Made by a program: the position numbers and the translations under genes | Notes under the pieces: model-generated | Told to the model about the DNA's origin: nothing | The model's database searches: none | What the model saw: only the letters and a program-made list of their open reading frames with translations | Shown: positions 18,408 through 27,932 of the stretch, in pieces | How the letters are laid out: every line of letters starts with the position of its first letter | How positions within the stretch are numbered: the stretch's first letter is position 1 | Source: Helicobacteraceae bacterium | GTDB lineage: Bacteria > Campylobacterota > Campylobacteria > Campylobacterales > Helicobacteraceae | DNA: 64,000 nucleotides | NCBI GenBank assembly: GCA_017508245.1 | Contig: JAFVZI010000014.1 | Coordinates: forward strand, 62,001-126,000 | Direction: 5' to 3'

Positions 18408-18938
18408 TTAAACTATTTTTTCTACCTGAGAATCTGAAATCTCAATTGGCGTATTCCTACCAAAAATAGAAATATTTAACTTTAATTTTCTATGCTCCAT
18501 ATCATATTCTTCAACCGTTGCAGTAAAGTTTAAAAATGCTCCATCAATAATACGAACAAATTCACCGGGAGAAAAAGATACTTTTGGCTTTGGAGCAGCA
18601 CGATTAGTAATCTTTTCTAAGATTAGCTCTATATCTTTTTCGCTAAGTGGAGTTGGTTTTTTTGACTCACCGATGAAACGTCCTACCCTAGGCAATGACT
18701 GTATCATATGCCACAACTCTGTATTTAAATCTATTTTTATAAATACATAGCCCGGATATAGACTTCTTGCAGTTATTTTTCGCTTATTGTTCTTAAATTC
18801 TACTATATCTTCTGTGGGCACAACTATCTGTTCCATCTTATCTAGCATTTTAGTTTCACGAAGCAGATTCTCAATTGCCAGTTTTACTGATTTTTCACTA
18901 CCAGAATACGTTTGAATTGCATACCATTCTAATGCCAT
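18408..18938 (-). CDS. nusG: Transcription termination/antitermination factor NusG
   Basis: NusG binds RNA polymerase and couples transcription to Rho or to the leading ribosome. The chain is 176 residues. The N-terminal NGN domain begins [15 protein letters not shown] and contains [17 protein letters not shown] and LPRVGRFIG. The C-terminal KOW domain carries [23 protein letters not shown]. It sits directly after secE, the usual arrangement. Confidence 0.98.
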   Translation of the reverse strand: MALEWYAIQTYSGSEKSVKLAIENLLRETKMLDKMEQIVVPTEDIVEFKNNKRKITARSLYPGYVFIKIDLNTELWHMIQSLPRVGRFIGESKKPTPLSEKDIELILEKITNRAAPKPKVSFSPGEFVRIIDGAFLNFTATVEEYDMEHRKLKLNISIFGRNTPIEISDSQVEKIV

Positions 18939-18951
18939 AGCAAACCTCTAT

Positions 18952-19131
18952 TTATAAAATGCTGGAGGCAATAGTGCCAAAAATAGCACCAATTAATGCT
19001 AAAAATAAAGCAATGACACTAACAACAACAAGGACAGATATAGAAGCATTTCTAATCTGCTCTTTTGTTGGAAAAATTACCTTATCTAATTCTTCTCTCG
19101 CCATTCTATAAAACACAAACAGCCTTTTCAT
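18952..19131 (-). CDS. secE: Preprotein translocase subunit SecE
   Basis: This 59-residue protein clamps SecY in the protein-conducting channel. The translation starts MKRLFVFYRMAREELDKV, has the conserved amphipathic VIFPTKEQIRNAS segment and then one transmembrane helix (about 33-55). GGAGAG lies just before the ATG. It is placed between tRNA-Trp and nusG, as in most Campylobacterota. The single-helix short form is normal outside enteric bacteria. Confidence 0.95.
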   Translation of the reverse strand: MKRLFVFYRMAREELDKVIFPTKEQIRNASISVLVVVSVIALFLALIGAIFGTIASSIL

Positions 19132-19212
19132 TAACTCTCCAAATCAATCTAGTGAAAACATATAGTTGTATCCACAATCTAAACTAATATAGCGAATACA
19201 TAAAACAAAAAA

Positions 19213-19288
19213 TGGCAGGCCAGGAGGGACTCGAACCCCCAACAGGCGGTTTTGGAGACCGCTGCTCTACCATTGGAGCTACTGACCT
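19213..19288 (-). tRNA. tRNA-Trp(CCA)
   Basis: The 76-base cloverleaf has an AGGTCAG acceptor, anticodon loop CTCCAAA (anticodon CCA), the T-arm GGTTCGAGTCC and an encoded 3' CCA. It lies between rpmG and secE, a placement conserved in many bacteria. Confidence 0.96.
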
Positions 19289-19320
19289 AAAATATACAAG
19301 GGAATATCCCCTATATATTT

Positions 19321-19479
19321 TTAACTCTTAAGCTTTACCTCTTTATGAATAGTATGTTTATTCAATCTAGGACAAAATTTTTTGAGCTCCAGTTTTTCTA
19401 CATTTGTTTTAGCATTTTTCGTAGTGCTATAATTTATATCACCACACTCAACACATTTCAATCCAACTTTTATCTTCAT
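19321..19479 (-). CDS. rpmG: 50S ribosomal protein L33
   Basis: This small basic 50S protein has 52 residues, starting [22 protein letters not shown] and ending HKEVKLKS. The first zinc-type pair CVEC is kept. The second is degraded to a single Cys in KFCPRLNKH, so the protein probably does not bind zinc in the classical four-Cys way. AAGGAAAG lies upstream of the ATG. It is located between tuf and tRNA-Trp. Confidence 0.95.
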   Translation of the reverse strand: MKIKVGLKCVECGDINYSTTKNAKTNVEKLELKKFCPRLNKHTIHKEVKLKS

Positions 19480-19491
19480 AAAGTGCTTTCC

Positions 19492-20691
19492 TTATTGAAG
19501 TATTTTAGTTACAACACCAGCACCAACTGTCCTACCACCCCCACGGATAGCAAATCTAGTTCCTTCCTCAAGAGCGATTGGATTTATCAGCTCAACTGTG
19601 ATTTTGATATTATCACCTGGCATAACCATTTCTACGCCACTAGGTAAAGCTATAGAACCTGTTACATCTGTAGTTCTAACATAGAACTGTGGTCTATACC
19701 CATTGAAAAATGGTGTATGGCGTCCACCTTCATCTTTTGATAAAACATACACTTCGCCCTCAAACTTAGTATGTGGAGTAATTGAACCCGGCTTACAAAG
19801 AACCATACCTCTTTCAACTTCTTCTTTTTTAGTACCTCTTAGAAGAACACCTACATTATCACCGGCTTCACCCTTATCTAGTTCTTTTCTAAACATTTCA
19901 ACACCAGTAACTGTAGTTTTTTGAGTGTCTCTAATACCGACAATCTCTACTTCATCACCTACTTTGACAACACCTCTCTCAATTCTTCCTGTTACAACAG
20001 TTCCACGACCAGCGATAGAAAATACATCTTCAACAGGCATCAAAAAAGTTTTTTCAGTATCTCTTTGCGGAGTTGGAATATAAGCATCAACTTCAGCCAT
20101 TAACTTTAGAATCTTTTCACCCCACTCACCAACTTGCCCTGTTTTCGCTTCTTCTAAAGCTTTTAATGCAGAACCAGCTACGATTGGAGTATTGTCACCC
20201 GGAAATTCATATTTGCTTAGCAATTCTCTAACTTCCATTTCAACAAGCTCTAATAACTCAGCATCATCAACCATATCTTGTTTATTCAAGAAAACAACGA
20301 TATATGGAACACCAACTTGTCTTGAAAGTAGAATATGCTCCCTAGTTTGTGGCATAGGACCATCAGCTGCAGATACAACAAGAATAGCCCCATCCATTTG
20401 AGCTGCACCAGTAATCATATTTTTTACATAGTCAGCGTGTCCTGGACAATCCACATGTGCATAGTGGCGATTTTCTGTTTCATACTCAATATGAGAAGTT
20501 GCGATAGTGATACCTCTTTCTTTTTCTTCAGGAGCATTATCTATATTGTCATAGTCTTTTAATTCAGCAAGACCTTTTAATGACAAAACAGCGGAAATAG
20601 CTGCACTTAGTGTTGTTTTACCATGATCGACATGCCCGATTGTTCCAACATTAACATGTGGTTTATTTTTAACAAATTTTTCTTTTGCCAT
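19492..20691 (-). CDS. tuf: Elongation factor Tu
   Basis: EF-Tu delivers aminoacyl-tRNA to the ribosome. It has 399 residues from the ATG at 20691, preceded by AAGGAG. In-frame sequence further upstream belongs to the leader and tRNA region. The G motifs are GHVDHGKTT (G1), RGITIATSH (switch I), DCPGHADY (G3), NKQDM (G4) and SALKAL (G5). Domain II has [13 protein letters not shown] and the C-terminus [13 protein letters not shown]. It is co-transcribed behind four tRNA genes, the same arrangement as the thrU-tyrU-glyT-thrT-tufB operon of E. coli. Confidence 0.99.
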   Translation of the reverse strand: MAKEKFVKNKPHVNVGTIGHVDHGKTTLSAAISAVLSLKGLAELKDYDNIDNAPEEKERGITIATSHIEYETENRHYAHVDCPGHADYVKNMITGAAQMDGAILVVSAADGPMPQTREHILLSRQVGVPYIVVFLNKQDMVDDAELLELVEMEVRELLSKYEFPGDNTPIVAGSALKALEEAKTGQVGEWGEKILKLMAEVDAYIPTPQRDTEKTFLMPVEDVFSIAGRGTVVTGRIERGVVKVGDEVEIVGIRDTQKTTVTGVEMFRKELDKGEAGDNVGVLLRGTKKEEVERGMVLCKPGSITPHTKFEGEVYVLSKDEGGRHTPFFNGYRPQFYVRTTDVTGSIALPSGVEMVMPGDNIKITVELINPIALEEGTRFAIRGGGRTVGAGVVTKILQ

Positions 20692-20723
20692 GTTTTTCTC
20701 CTTATTAAATTTACATAAAAAAC

Positions 20724-20798
<75 letters not shown>

Positions 20799-20884
20799 AT
20801 ATTTTAAAAATATTTTGGAAACTTTGAAAATATTATAACGAAGTGTTTAACATTTCAGCTCCCAGAATATATATTTAATCTTCT

Positions 20885-20961
20885 TGGAGCGGGAGACGGG
20901 GCTCGAACCCGCGACCCTCAGCTTGGAAGGCTGATGCTCTAGCCAACTGAGCTACTCCCGC
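20885..20961 (-). tRNA. tRNA-Gly(TCC)
   Basis: This is a 77-base cloverleaf with acceptor GCGGGAG/CTCCCGC, anticodon stem TCAGC/GCTGA, anticodon TCC and an encoded CCA. Confidence 0.95.
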
Positions 20962-20978
20962 ATCACTCATAACAACGA

Positions 20979-21064
<86 letters not shown>

Positions 21065-21116
21065 CAAAAATATTAAAAACTGGTAACACACTGATAAAAT
21101 ACAAAATTAAAGTATA

Positions 21117-21192
21117 TGGAGCTGGTTAAGGGACTTGAACCCCCGGCCTGCTGCTTACAAGGCAGCTGCTCTACCAACTGAGCTAAACCAGC
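21117..21192 (-). tRNA. tRNA-Thr(TGT)
   Basis: This is a 76-base cloverleaf with acceptor GCTGGTT/AACCAGC, anticodon stem GCTGC/GCAGC, anticodon TGT and an encoded CCA. It is the first gene of the tRNA-tuf transcript, about 20 bp from the promoter. Confidence 0.95.
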
Positions 21193-21211
21193 ATAGAATC
21201 TAAAAGTCTGA

Positions 21212-21241
21212 ATTATGACAAAAAAACAATATAAATGTCAA
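21212..21241 (-). promoter_or_regulatory. Strong sigma70 promoter of the tRNA-tuf cluster
   Basis: On the minus strand TTGACA (21236-21241) is followed after 18 bases by CATAAT (21212-21217), 20 bp upstream of tRNA-Thr(TGT). A consensus -35 box is unusual for Campylobacterota housekeeping promoters, which often lack one. It fits a stable-RNA/tuf operon under high demand. Confidence 0.8.
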
Positions 21242-21285
21242 TATTTATTAATCAAATTCGAGCATTAAGTTAAGCTTGGTTATAT

Positions 21286-21294
21286 GGGGGGGGG
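21286..21294 (+). repeat. G9 homopolymer directly after an ATG
   Basis: Nine consecutive G lie directly after an ATG (21284-21286, whose G begins the run). Such tracts are classic slipped-strand contingency sites in Helicobacter and Campylobacter. All three frames hit stops within about 12 codons here, so the tract probably belonged to a gene that has since decayed. Confidence 0.6.
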
Positions 21295-21375
21295 TGGCAC
21301 GTTAGATATTTTTAAATTATAATGAAAACTTTAGAATGAAATAGTGCATTTTATGATATGACACGCGAGGGCTCT

Positions 21376-22620
21376 ATGTCAAATCTATATTTTGCTATTT
21401 TGAGCCTTGCTACTTAAAAACAGAGTATTAGAGAGTTTTGCAAAATTGGTAGGCAAAGTAGCTGATTTTGAAGCATAAGCTTAGTAGTAGAAAATGGCAC
21501 AAAAATTATAAATTTATTAAATTAAATATTATAAAGCTTATCCACAAAAACAATATAACATTTCTATATATGGTGATACCATCTACAGGCTAAATGATAA
21601 TGAGGCGTATAAGACTATGACAAATAAATATCATTGCTATAGTAGCGTATAAGATGATGATTTTAAATCCAAATACAATAAGCAGAATCTTATCGCTTTA
21701 GTAATAAAAATATCCTAGAGTGCAGAATCTAATCTATATAAAAAGTTGAATATCCCAAAATGCAAATAAAATATGGATATTTTGAAGATACAATGGCCAT
21801 AGATTCTGTAAATTATATGAAAAACAATACAGAGCCAAATCATTGGTGAAAAAACGGGAAAAAGCCAAAGATTTACGAAAAAACCGATGCAATCCAAGAA
21901 TAGTTTAGATTGACAATCAACAACATGAGACATAATGACGTTTTAGCAAATAAAGCAGATAATTATACTGCTAGCAATCTATTTCTTGATGCATACAATT
22001 GACATATTAATGCAAAACAACAATCCAAATATCACAGCAAATCAAAATAACAAAACAAAAAAAGTGATAGCAATTTAGCAAGTGATTAGGACTTATAGGA
22101 TATTACTTTAATAACGATTACCGATTTATGCTTCATATCAATACAATGCTTATGCGATAGCTTATGGTTGTTTGGCACAATATAAATGATAATTTATTTT
22201 CCCAAGTATTGCTGATATGACATATAGCACAAATATTAGTTTATATTGTGCTATATAATCTAAATGATAGGCATTTGATGCATATTGGTATTTGTTTGGT
22301 AGATGCAAGACCTATTGATTGGGATACAACCCATAATGATATTAATTTGGACTACCAATGATTCATTTAGATATTTATAAAATAATCTTGATTATATTTA
22401 TGGATTAGATATTGATGATTTCAAATTTGACTCAAAAATAAGACACCATCAAGCCGCTACTAATACAATTAATCAATATGTGCTTGCACAAAAAGTAATA
22501 ACTAATTTTATGGTTGCATCAAGGAAGAACTCGTATCAAAGTATTTTTGCAGGGTTGCATATCGCACATAATTATCTTATCATTGCTATGATTATATGGC
22601 AATGATGTCTTATCCAAATT
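21376..22620 (+). pseudogene. Remnant of an unidentified protein-coding gene
   Basis: Starting near the ATG at 21376, protein-like stretches alternate with stops and frame changes. Examples are MSNLYFAILSLAT, SLVVENGTKIINLLN, ISIYGDTIYRLNDNEAYKTM, DTMAIDSVNYMKNNTEPNHW, NNMRHNDVLANKADNYTA, ASYQYNAYAIAYGCLAQYK and RHHQAATNTINQYVLAQKV. Between about 21790 and 22190 one frame stays coherent across several TGA/TAG/TAA codons, which indicates nonsense decay and not random DNA. I do not recognise the family. The G9 tract just upstream suggests the ancestor may have been a phase-variable surface or accessory gene. No intact gene is seen on either strand. Confidence 0.45.
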
Positions 22621-22821
22621 CCACGCAAAAGCAATGGGCTAGATTCTAAATTATCATATGTCTAAATTATTTATTATTAAGAATCTCACAAACTTTTCAA
22701 TAGTCTTAATATAAGCTAAAATAGATTCTAAATGTTGAAATTGATTCATAGCAGATAGCATGATAAATTCTGCAGAGTAATATAAAAAATCAAAAAGATG
22801 ATAATCGTGATGAAACGATTG

Positions 22822-22847
22822 CAATCTGCCCACAAACGGGCAGATTG
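22822..22847. terminator. Hairpin after the cytochrome c peroxidase gene
   Basis: CAATCTGCCC and GGGCAGATTG form a perfect 10-bp stem with a 6-base loop, starting 2 bp after the peroxidase stop codon. The clear T tract (TTTTATTT) is on the plus-strand side, and the minus-strand side has only CAATCGTTTC. It would therefore terminate plus-strand transcription better, though it is placed to serve the minus-strand gene. It is possibly bidirectional. Confidence 0.65.
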
Positions 22848-22849
22848 TT

Positions 22850-23872
22850 TTATTTAAAATCTGGTTTTGGAGTATCTAGAGTTTGAGCTGGAAGCATAGG
22901 ATAGATTATCTCTGGCTTTGTGCCTGTTAGAGAATTGAAAAATGTTTCTATCTTTTTTGCATCCGCATCGCTTATTTCAGCACCTAATTGAATACTCGCC
23001 ATTTCTTTTATGGCATCTTTTACATCCCAATATTGACCATTATGGAAATATGGCATAGTCTCTAGTATATTCCTTAATGTAGGTGTTTTTACCATACCAT
23101 CTTTATTGCCACTAAATCCACCAACATTTGCAAATTTATACTCCTTTGCAACTCCAAGCGGTTGCAATGTTCCACCTAAATTTATATCATTATGGCAAGC
23201 AACACAACCTTTGTCTATGAATAATTCTAATCCTTCTTGCTCTTGTGCACTTAAAGCTTTAGTATTGCCACGTAAAAAATCATCATATCTAGACGGCGTA
23301 ACTAGAGTTTTTTCAAATACAGAAATAGCATCCGCAACAGCATCAAAATCTATTTTCACATTGTTACCATAAGCTTTTTTAAATGCTACTACATATTCTG
23401 GTATAGATGTAACCTTTGCTATTATGACCTCTGGCTTTGCATTCATCTCTGGAGCTGCTTGCATAGGACCTTTTGCTTGGTCTTGAAGGTGAGCACTTCT
23501 TCCGTCCCAAAATTGAGATGAATTAAATACCGAGTTATAGACTGTCGGTGAATTTAGATGTTGCGGATTCATAACCCACTTATGTCCGATAGCAGCAGGA
23601 ACAATATCTGTTCCACCTAAACCTAAATTATGACAAGTATTGCAAGAAATCAAATTAGAACCTGAGATTCTAGGGTCAAAATATAGTTTTTTCCCCAACT
23701 CAATTTTTAATTGATTCTGTTTGGTGTTACCTGTGATTTTGTCAAGCTCAGCACCGGTTGGCATAGGCTTTAGTCCTGAATCTAATGCCTTTTTTATCAA
23801 ATCTCCTCCACTAGCACCAAATGCAATTGTTGCACCAAATAAGATTGAACTAACCATAATAGCAATCTTCAT
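22850..23872 (-). CDS. Di-heme cytochrome c peroxidase (periplasmic)
   Basis: This enzyme reduces hydrogen peroxide to water with electrons from c-type cytochromes in the periplasm. It has 340 residues with a cleavable Sec signal (MKIAIMVSSILFGATIAFGA). Two haem-attachment motifs are present: CNTCH near residue 77 and CVACH near 222. Family segments around them include FWDGRSAHLQDQAKGP, MQAAPEMN and TPTLRNILETMPYFHNGQY. It is a single-gene unit, flanked by the decayed region and a divergent fliQ operon. The family (CcpA/MauG-like) is clear; the physiological electron donor is not shown. Confidence 0.93.
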   Translation of the reverse strand: MKIAIMVSSILFGATIAFGASGGDLIKKALDSGLKPMPTGAELDKITGNTKQNQLKIELGKKLYFDPRISGSNLISCNTCHNLGLGGTDIVPAAIGHKWVMNPQHLNSPTVYNSVFNSSQFWDGRSAHLQDQAKGPMQAAPEMNAKPEVIIAKVTSIPEYVVAFKKAYGNNVKIDFDAVADAISVFEKTLVTPSRYDDFLRGNTKALSAQEQEGLELFIDKGCVACHNDINLGGTLQPLGVAKEYKFANVGGFSGNKDGMVKTPTLRNILETMPYFHNGQYWDVKDAIKEMASIQLGAEISDADAKKIETFFNSLTGTKPEIIYPMLPAQTLDTPKPDFK

Positions 23873-24043
23873 TCTAACCTCCTAACTTTAAAAATAAATT
23901 GGAATTTACATTTTACATTATTCTTTAATTATTTGATACTTAATGTGAAATAAAATTAAAATCAATAATTATATTTTTAAGAAAGTAGCAATATTATTTT
24001 GTTAAGATTCCAATTCACAAATTTAAATCAAAGATTCATAAAA

Positions 24044-24310
24044 GTGGAAGCAAAGTTTATCTCTCTAGCAATTGAAACATACAAGATAACACTCATTGTA
24101 TCACTGCCGCTATTGCTTACTGGATTGATTGTAGGTTTGATAGTGAGCATATTTCAAGCGACTACACAAATCAATGATGCTACACTATCTTTCGTGCCAA
24201 AAATCTTAGCAATCATTGCTGTATTGATTTTTACAATGCCTTGGATGCTAAATATGATAACCGACTATACTAGAATCTTATTTAATATGATTCCAGATTT
24301 TCCATTTTAA
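24044..24310 (+). CDS. fliQ: Flagellar export protein FliQ
   Basis: FliQ is a small membrane component of the flagellar type III export gate. From GTG at 24044 (VEAKFISLAIETYK) it has 88 residues, exactly the usual family length. The longer open frame from 23999 adds 15 residues not typical of FliQ. Two transmembrane helices are visible, with ITLIVSLPLLLTGLIVGLIVSIFQATTQINDATLSFVPK, the hallmark segment, running through the first and into the loop. murB starts on the base after its stop, as in H. pylori. Confidence 0.92.
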   Translation: MEAKFISLAIETYKITLIVSLPLLLTGLIVGLIVSIFQATTQINDATLSFVPKILAIIAVLIFTMPWMLNMITDYTRILFNMIPDFPF

Positions 24311-25105
24311 ATGCTAGAAAAAATAGTAGATTTTAAAAAATATTCGAGTATTAAAGTTGGTGGAATAAAAAAGCTAAAGATAGCCCAAACTATAGATGAA
24401 GCACTAAATCTATCAAAAACACATACATTGATTGGCAAAGCAAGCAACACACTAATATCTCCAAATGCCAAGAATCTATTTTGTCTTGGTAGTGAATTTG
24501 ACTACATAAAAGAAAATGATAACTTTATAGAAGTGGGTGCAAAAAGTAGTGCAAAAAAAGTATTTTTATATTTTAAAAAGCAGAATCTAAAAGGTGTCGA
24601 ATTCCTAGGCTCAATCCCCGGAAGCATTGGCGGTATAATAAAAATGAATGCGGGCATGAAAGAATATGAAATAAAGGATTCTATCATTGCTATAAATATA
24701 AATGGTAAATGGATAGAATCTAATGATATAAATTTTTCTTATAGGCATAGCAATATTGATGGCATCATTATTGCAGTGAGATTCAAAAAAGAAAAAGGTT
24801 TTAGATTCGAGTTAGAAACGTTATTTAAGGATATGAGAAAAAATCAGCCAAAAAATCCTAGCCTTGGAAGTTGCTTTAAAAATCCAAAGGAAATATCTGC
24901 AGGCAAACTTCTTGATATATCAAATCTAAAAGGATTTAAAATAGGCGGTATGGCTTTTAGTCAAAAACACGCAAATTTTTTGGTAAATCTTGACAATGGA
25001 ACATTTGATGATGCAATAAAATTAATCAATTTTGCACAAAACACGGTCTATAACAAATACAAAATAAAATTAGAAACCGAAATAATTATCATCAAGGGAG
25101 AATAA
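24311..25105 (+). CDS. murB: UDP-N-acetylenolpyruvoylglucosamine reductase
   Basis: This FAD/NADPH enzyme makes UDP-MurNAc, the second committed step of peptidoglycan synthesis. The chain is 264 residues. The FAD-binding part has GKASNTLIS and LGSIPGSIGGIIKMNAG, the substrate loop has SYRHSN, and the C-terminal half has LGSCFKNP and GFKIGGMAFSQKHANFLVN. The compact length (about 260) is typical of Campylobacterota. The ATG abuts the fliQ stop, so the genes are coupled. Confidence 0.95.
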   Translation: MLEKIVDFKKYSSIKVGGIKKLKIAQTIDEALNLSKTHTLIGKASNTLISPNAKNLFCLGSEFDYIKENDNFIEVGAKSSAKKVFLYFKKQNLKGVEFLGSIPGSIGGIIKMNAGMKEYEIKDSIIAININGKWIESNDINFSYRHSNIDGIIIAVRFKKEKGFRFELETLFKDMRKNQPKNPSLGSCFKNPKEISAGKLLDISNLKGFKIGGMAFSQKHANFLVNLDNGTFDDAIKLINFAQNTVYNKYKIKLETEIIIIKGE

Positions 25106-25107
25106 AA

Positions 25108-25560
25108 TTGAAAATCTTATTTGTATGTTTAGGCAATATATGTCGTTCACCTCTTGCCGAAGGTATCGCAAGAGAATACATAAAACGTAATAATCTAAAT
25201 ATTGAAGTAGATTCTTGTGGAACTAGTGGGTGGCATATAGGAGAAAGTCCAGATAGAAGGTCTATTGATATTGCAAAAAAATATGGCATTGACATAAGCA
25301 AGCTAAAGGGAAGGCAAATTAGTGTCTATGGCGATGCAAATTGGGATTATTATATTGTGATGGATGAGAATAATAAAAAAGATTTAATCAATATGGGATT
25401 TGAAAAAGAAAAAATCAAAAAAATAGGAGAATTTGGAGCAAATAATGCAGATGTGCCTGACCCATATAATTATAGAGATATGCAAGGATTTGAAAATGTA
25501 TTTAATATGATTAATTCTTGTATAAACAATATGTTTGATTCTGCAACAAAAATTATTTAA
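25108..25560 (+). CDS. Low-molecular-weight protein-tyrosine phosphatase
   Basis: This 150-residue cytoplasmic phosphatase has the P-loop CLGNICRS at residues 7-14 (catalytic Cys and Arg) and the general-acid loop DPYNY near 112-116. Arsenate reductases share the fold, but the DPY motif favours the phosphatase. It starts at TTG 25108, two bases after murB, with AGGGAG correctly spaced upstream; no better ATG exists before the P-loop. It is the last gene of the fliQ-murB transcript. Confidence 0.9.
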   Translation: MKILFVCLGNICRSPLAEGIAREYIKRNNLNIEVDSCGTSGWHIGESPDRRSIDIAKKYGIDISKLKGRQISVYGDANWDYYIVMDENNKKDLINMGFEKEKIKKIGEFGANNADVPDPYNYRDMQGFENVFNMINSCINNMFDSATKII

Positions 25561-25570
25561 ACAGCATTTG

Positions 25571-25604
25571 TTACAAAATGTAAAACTTATGCCATTTTTT
25601 ACAT
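25571..25604. promoter_or_regulatory. Overlapping palindromes upstream of the formate operon
   Basis: TTACA-AAA-TGTAA (25571-25583) is a short palindrome. Overlapping it, ATGTAAAA (25578-25585) pairs with TTTTACAT (25597-25604). More TTTACA half-sites follow (CATTTACAAAT). They lie in the 113-bp gap between the phosphatase gene and the ferredoxin gene. They could be operator sites for the formate operon or a weak terminator of the preceding one. Confidence 0.35.
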
Positions 25605-25673
25605 CATTTACAAATAATATATTTATTATTGATTACAATTACTCACAAAAAAAATTGATGGGGTTTGTAATAT

Positions 25674-27191
25674 ATGCAGTATGACGATTTGAATCCACTA
25701 TTTGCGATACTAAACAAAACTCAAATCGAAGTATTAAAAAATGGATATGATATTTTATTATCAAACATCAAGCTAGATTATCAAAGCGATATTAGCGTAG
25801 ATAACACGATATTAGTTGTTGGTGAAAATGAACTAGCAAATGATTTTATAAACAAAACAAAAGATAAATTCAACATCATACAAAAATCATATATTGAAAA
25901 ATATAATGGAATGATTGGTGATTTCATATCCATAGTAGAAAATGAAGAAATACATACTTCACAGATAGTATTTTTCACCAAACTAAAACTAGATTCTAGA
26001 ATCTTAAATAAAACAACACAGCTTGGAATCCACTTTGTAAATAGCTATGAGAATACAGATTCTATGGTTAAAGAGATAGAAAATCTAATTGGTGATTTTA
26101 CATATGAAAATACAATTTTATATGATGAAAACAAATGTCAATACCATCATAGAGATAAAACTATGAATTCATATTGCAGTGAGTGTGAAAGCGTATGTCC
26201 AACATTTGCCATAACAAAAGATGACAAAACAAAAGAATTAAGATTCTCAAATATAGATTGTATATTTTGTGGAAAGTGTGTTGGAGTATGTCCAAGTGGT
26301 GCTATGCAAAAGGCAAACGCCCCGCTTATTGAGATCACAAAAGCGGCACAACTTTATCGAGATAAGATTCCACTTATACTTGGCAAGCAAGACATACAAT
26401 CTTTGGTAGATTCCGATATCGATATAAAAGATTCCGATACAATACCACTTCTCCTTCCAAATATAAATATGCTAAATGAAGTCTATTTAATATCAATATT
26501 GCAAACAACTGGCACGCAATGTATTTTGTATGGAAACATAGAATCTAATTTAAAAGATTCTATTGAATTTATAAATGAACTATATACAAAAGTGCTAAAC
26601 AAAAAGGTGATATATTTACAAAATGAAATAAAATCATATAAAAACTTAGCAATAGAAAATATCACAAAATATCAATACAAAGCAGAATCTAGTGAATTTA
26701 GTAGAGAGATTTTTGGTGAAAGGGTAAAATTTTTAATAAGAGATAATACTTATGGCAGTCTCGCAAATAAACCAAGTATAAAATACACAGATTTAACGAT
26801 TGATGCAAATGCTTGCACACTTTGTATGTCCTGCGTAGAATCTTGTAATACAAATGCTCTCATTAGTTCAAAAGACAATTTTGAGTTATTGTTAAATCCT
26901 TCGCTTTGCACCGCTTGCAATCTATGTGTAGATATTTGCCCAGAATCTGTCATAAAAATGCCACTTAATGGAATGGAATTAAATAATTCATTTTTCACAT
27001 ACAATACAAAAGCAAAAGATAAGCCATTTAAATGCATAGAATGCGGCAAAATCTTTGCAAGTGAGAAATCAATTAAAAAAGTGCAAGGTATGATGTTTCC
27101 AATCTTTAATGATGATGAAATCAAGAAAAAATCGATTCTTTGTTGCAGTGATTGTAAAGTAAAAGTAATGTTTAGAGCAAATAGGATGTGA
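25674..27191 (+). CDS. Polyferredoxin-type 4Fe-4S protein of the formate dehydrogenase locus
   Basis: The chain is 505 residues. A first ferredoxin module (about 150-215) has CSECESVCP and CIFCGKCVGVCPSGA. A second (about 370-425) has CTLCMSCVESCN and CTACNLCVDICPE. A C-terminal four-Cys zinc-ribbon-like pair follows (CIECGK and CCSDCK). The N-terminal 150 residues look like an unrelated domain without cysteines. It has no signal peptide, so it is cytoplasmic. It heads the fdh operon, and similar genes sit beside Sec-type formate dehydrogenases in Campylobacterota. It probably acts in cluster assembly or electron transfer for the enzyme; the exact role is unknown. Confidence 0.8.
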   Translation: MQYDDLNPLFAILNKTQIEVLKNGYDILLSNIKLDYQSDISVDNTILVVGENELANDFINKTKDKFNIIQKSYIEKYNGMIGDFISIVENEEIHTSQIVFFTKLKLDSRILNKTTQLGIHFVNSYENTDSMVKEIENLIGDFTYENTILYDENKCQYHHRDKTMNSYCSECESVCPTFAITKDDKTKELRFSNIDCIFCGKCVGVCPSGAMQKANAPLIEITKAAQLYRDKIPLILGKQDIQSLVDSDIDIKDSDTIPLLLPNINMLNEVYLISILQTTGTQCILYGNIESNLKDSIEFINELYTKVLNKKVIYLQNEIKSYKNLAIENITKYQYKAESSEFSREIFGERVKFLIRDNTYGSLANKPSIKYTDLTIDANACTLCMSCVESCNTNALISSKDNFELLLNPSLCTACNLCVDICPESVIKMPLNGMELNNSFFTYNTKAKDKPFKCIECGKIFASEKSIKKVQGMMFPIFNDDEIKKKSILCCSDCKVKVMFRANRM

Positions 27192-27194
27192 TAT

Positions 27195-27863
27195 ATGCTA
27201 AAGAAAAAACAAGATTCACAAAACAATCAAAAAAAAGCCATAAACAACGCTAGAATCTTATACTATGATTTTTTTGCTGGATTGTTTTTATATGATTTAT
27301 TGATAAATAGAAAAGATTTATTATTAGAGCAAATCAAAATACTAAAAACACAGCCCTTAAATGATGGTGATTTGATATTTTTTGAAGCATTAGAAAATGA
27401 AATCAAGGCTAATGGGATAAAAAATATTTTATTTGAATATACTAGATTTTTTATGCTTCCATTTGACACAAATGCAAATACATCGACAAACAAAAGTGAT
27501 AAAAAAGAAAAAAATAACTGCCAAATAATTCTATATTTATCGTATTATTTAGATGGCACGATAGCAGGTAGCGGATTAATAAAAGCAAAAGAAAAAATAA
27601 GAAAAAGCAAGGTTAGATTGAATGAAAAAGAGTTTAAAGAAAACGAAGAACATATAGGTTTTCTTTTTGTATTCAGTAAATATCTACTGCAAAACAATGA
27701 AGATTCTTTACAAAGCGAAGTCTTTAAAGATTGTATAATGCCAATGAAGGATAAAATTATAGAAAATATAAAAAATAAATATCTAGATTCTATATATTAC
27801 AACATAGCAAATATAATGGAGAGTTTTTTAGATTTTGAGATGGCTTTTAATATAAAAAGTTGA
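27195..27863 (+). CDS. TorD-family chaperone for formate dehydrogenase
   Basis: This 222-residue, mostly helical cytoplasmic protein contains the TorD/DmsD signature region LFEYTRFFMLPFD near residue 75. Members of the family bind the Tat signal of molybdo-enzymes and hold them until cofactor loading is complete. It begins 4 bp after the ferredoxin gene and precedes two Tat-signal proteins, so FdhA is the likely client. Overall similarity in the family is low, and the call rests on the motif and context. Confidence 0.8.
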   Translation: MLKKKQDSQNNQKKAINNARILYYDFFAGLFLYDLLINRKDLLLEQIKILKTQPLNDGDLIFFEALENEIKANGIKNILFEYTRFFMLPFDTNANTSTNKSDKKEKNNCQIILYLSYYLDGTIAGSGLIKAKEKIRKSKVRLNEKEFKENEEHIGFLFVFSKYLLQNNEDSLQSEVFKDCIMPMKDKIIENIKNKYLDSIYYNIANIMESFLDFEMAFNIKS

Positions 27864-27932
27864 ATCAAGTAGAGTGTTCTTTCAAAGAAGATTCTGCTGG
27901 GTTTAACCCGTTAATTTACATAAAGGAGAGAT

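Noticed and set aside
21715-21933. A 72-codon minus-strand frame in the decayed region
   Set aside because: It is antisense to the coherent pseudogene frame, has no ribosome-binding site and resembles no protein.
22654-22761. A 35-codon minus-strand frame (MLSAMNQFQHLESILAYIK...)
   Set aside because: It looks somewhat protein-like but is too short and isolated; it is probably debris of a lost gene or chance.
23999-24043. A longer FliQ N-terminus
   Set aside because: The extra 15 residues are absent from the family; GTG at 24044 gives the standard 88-residue protein.
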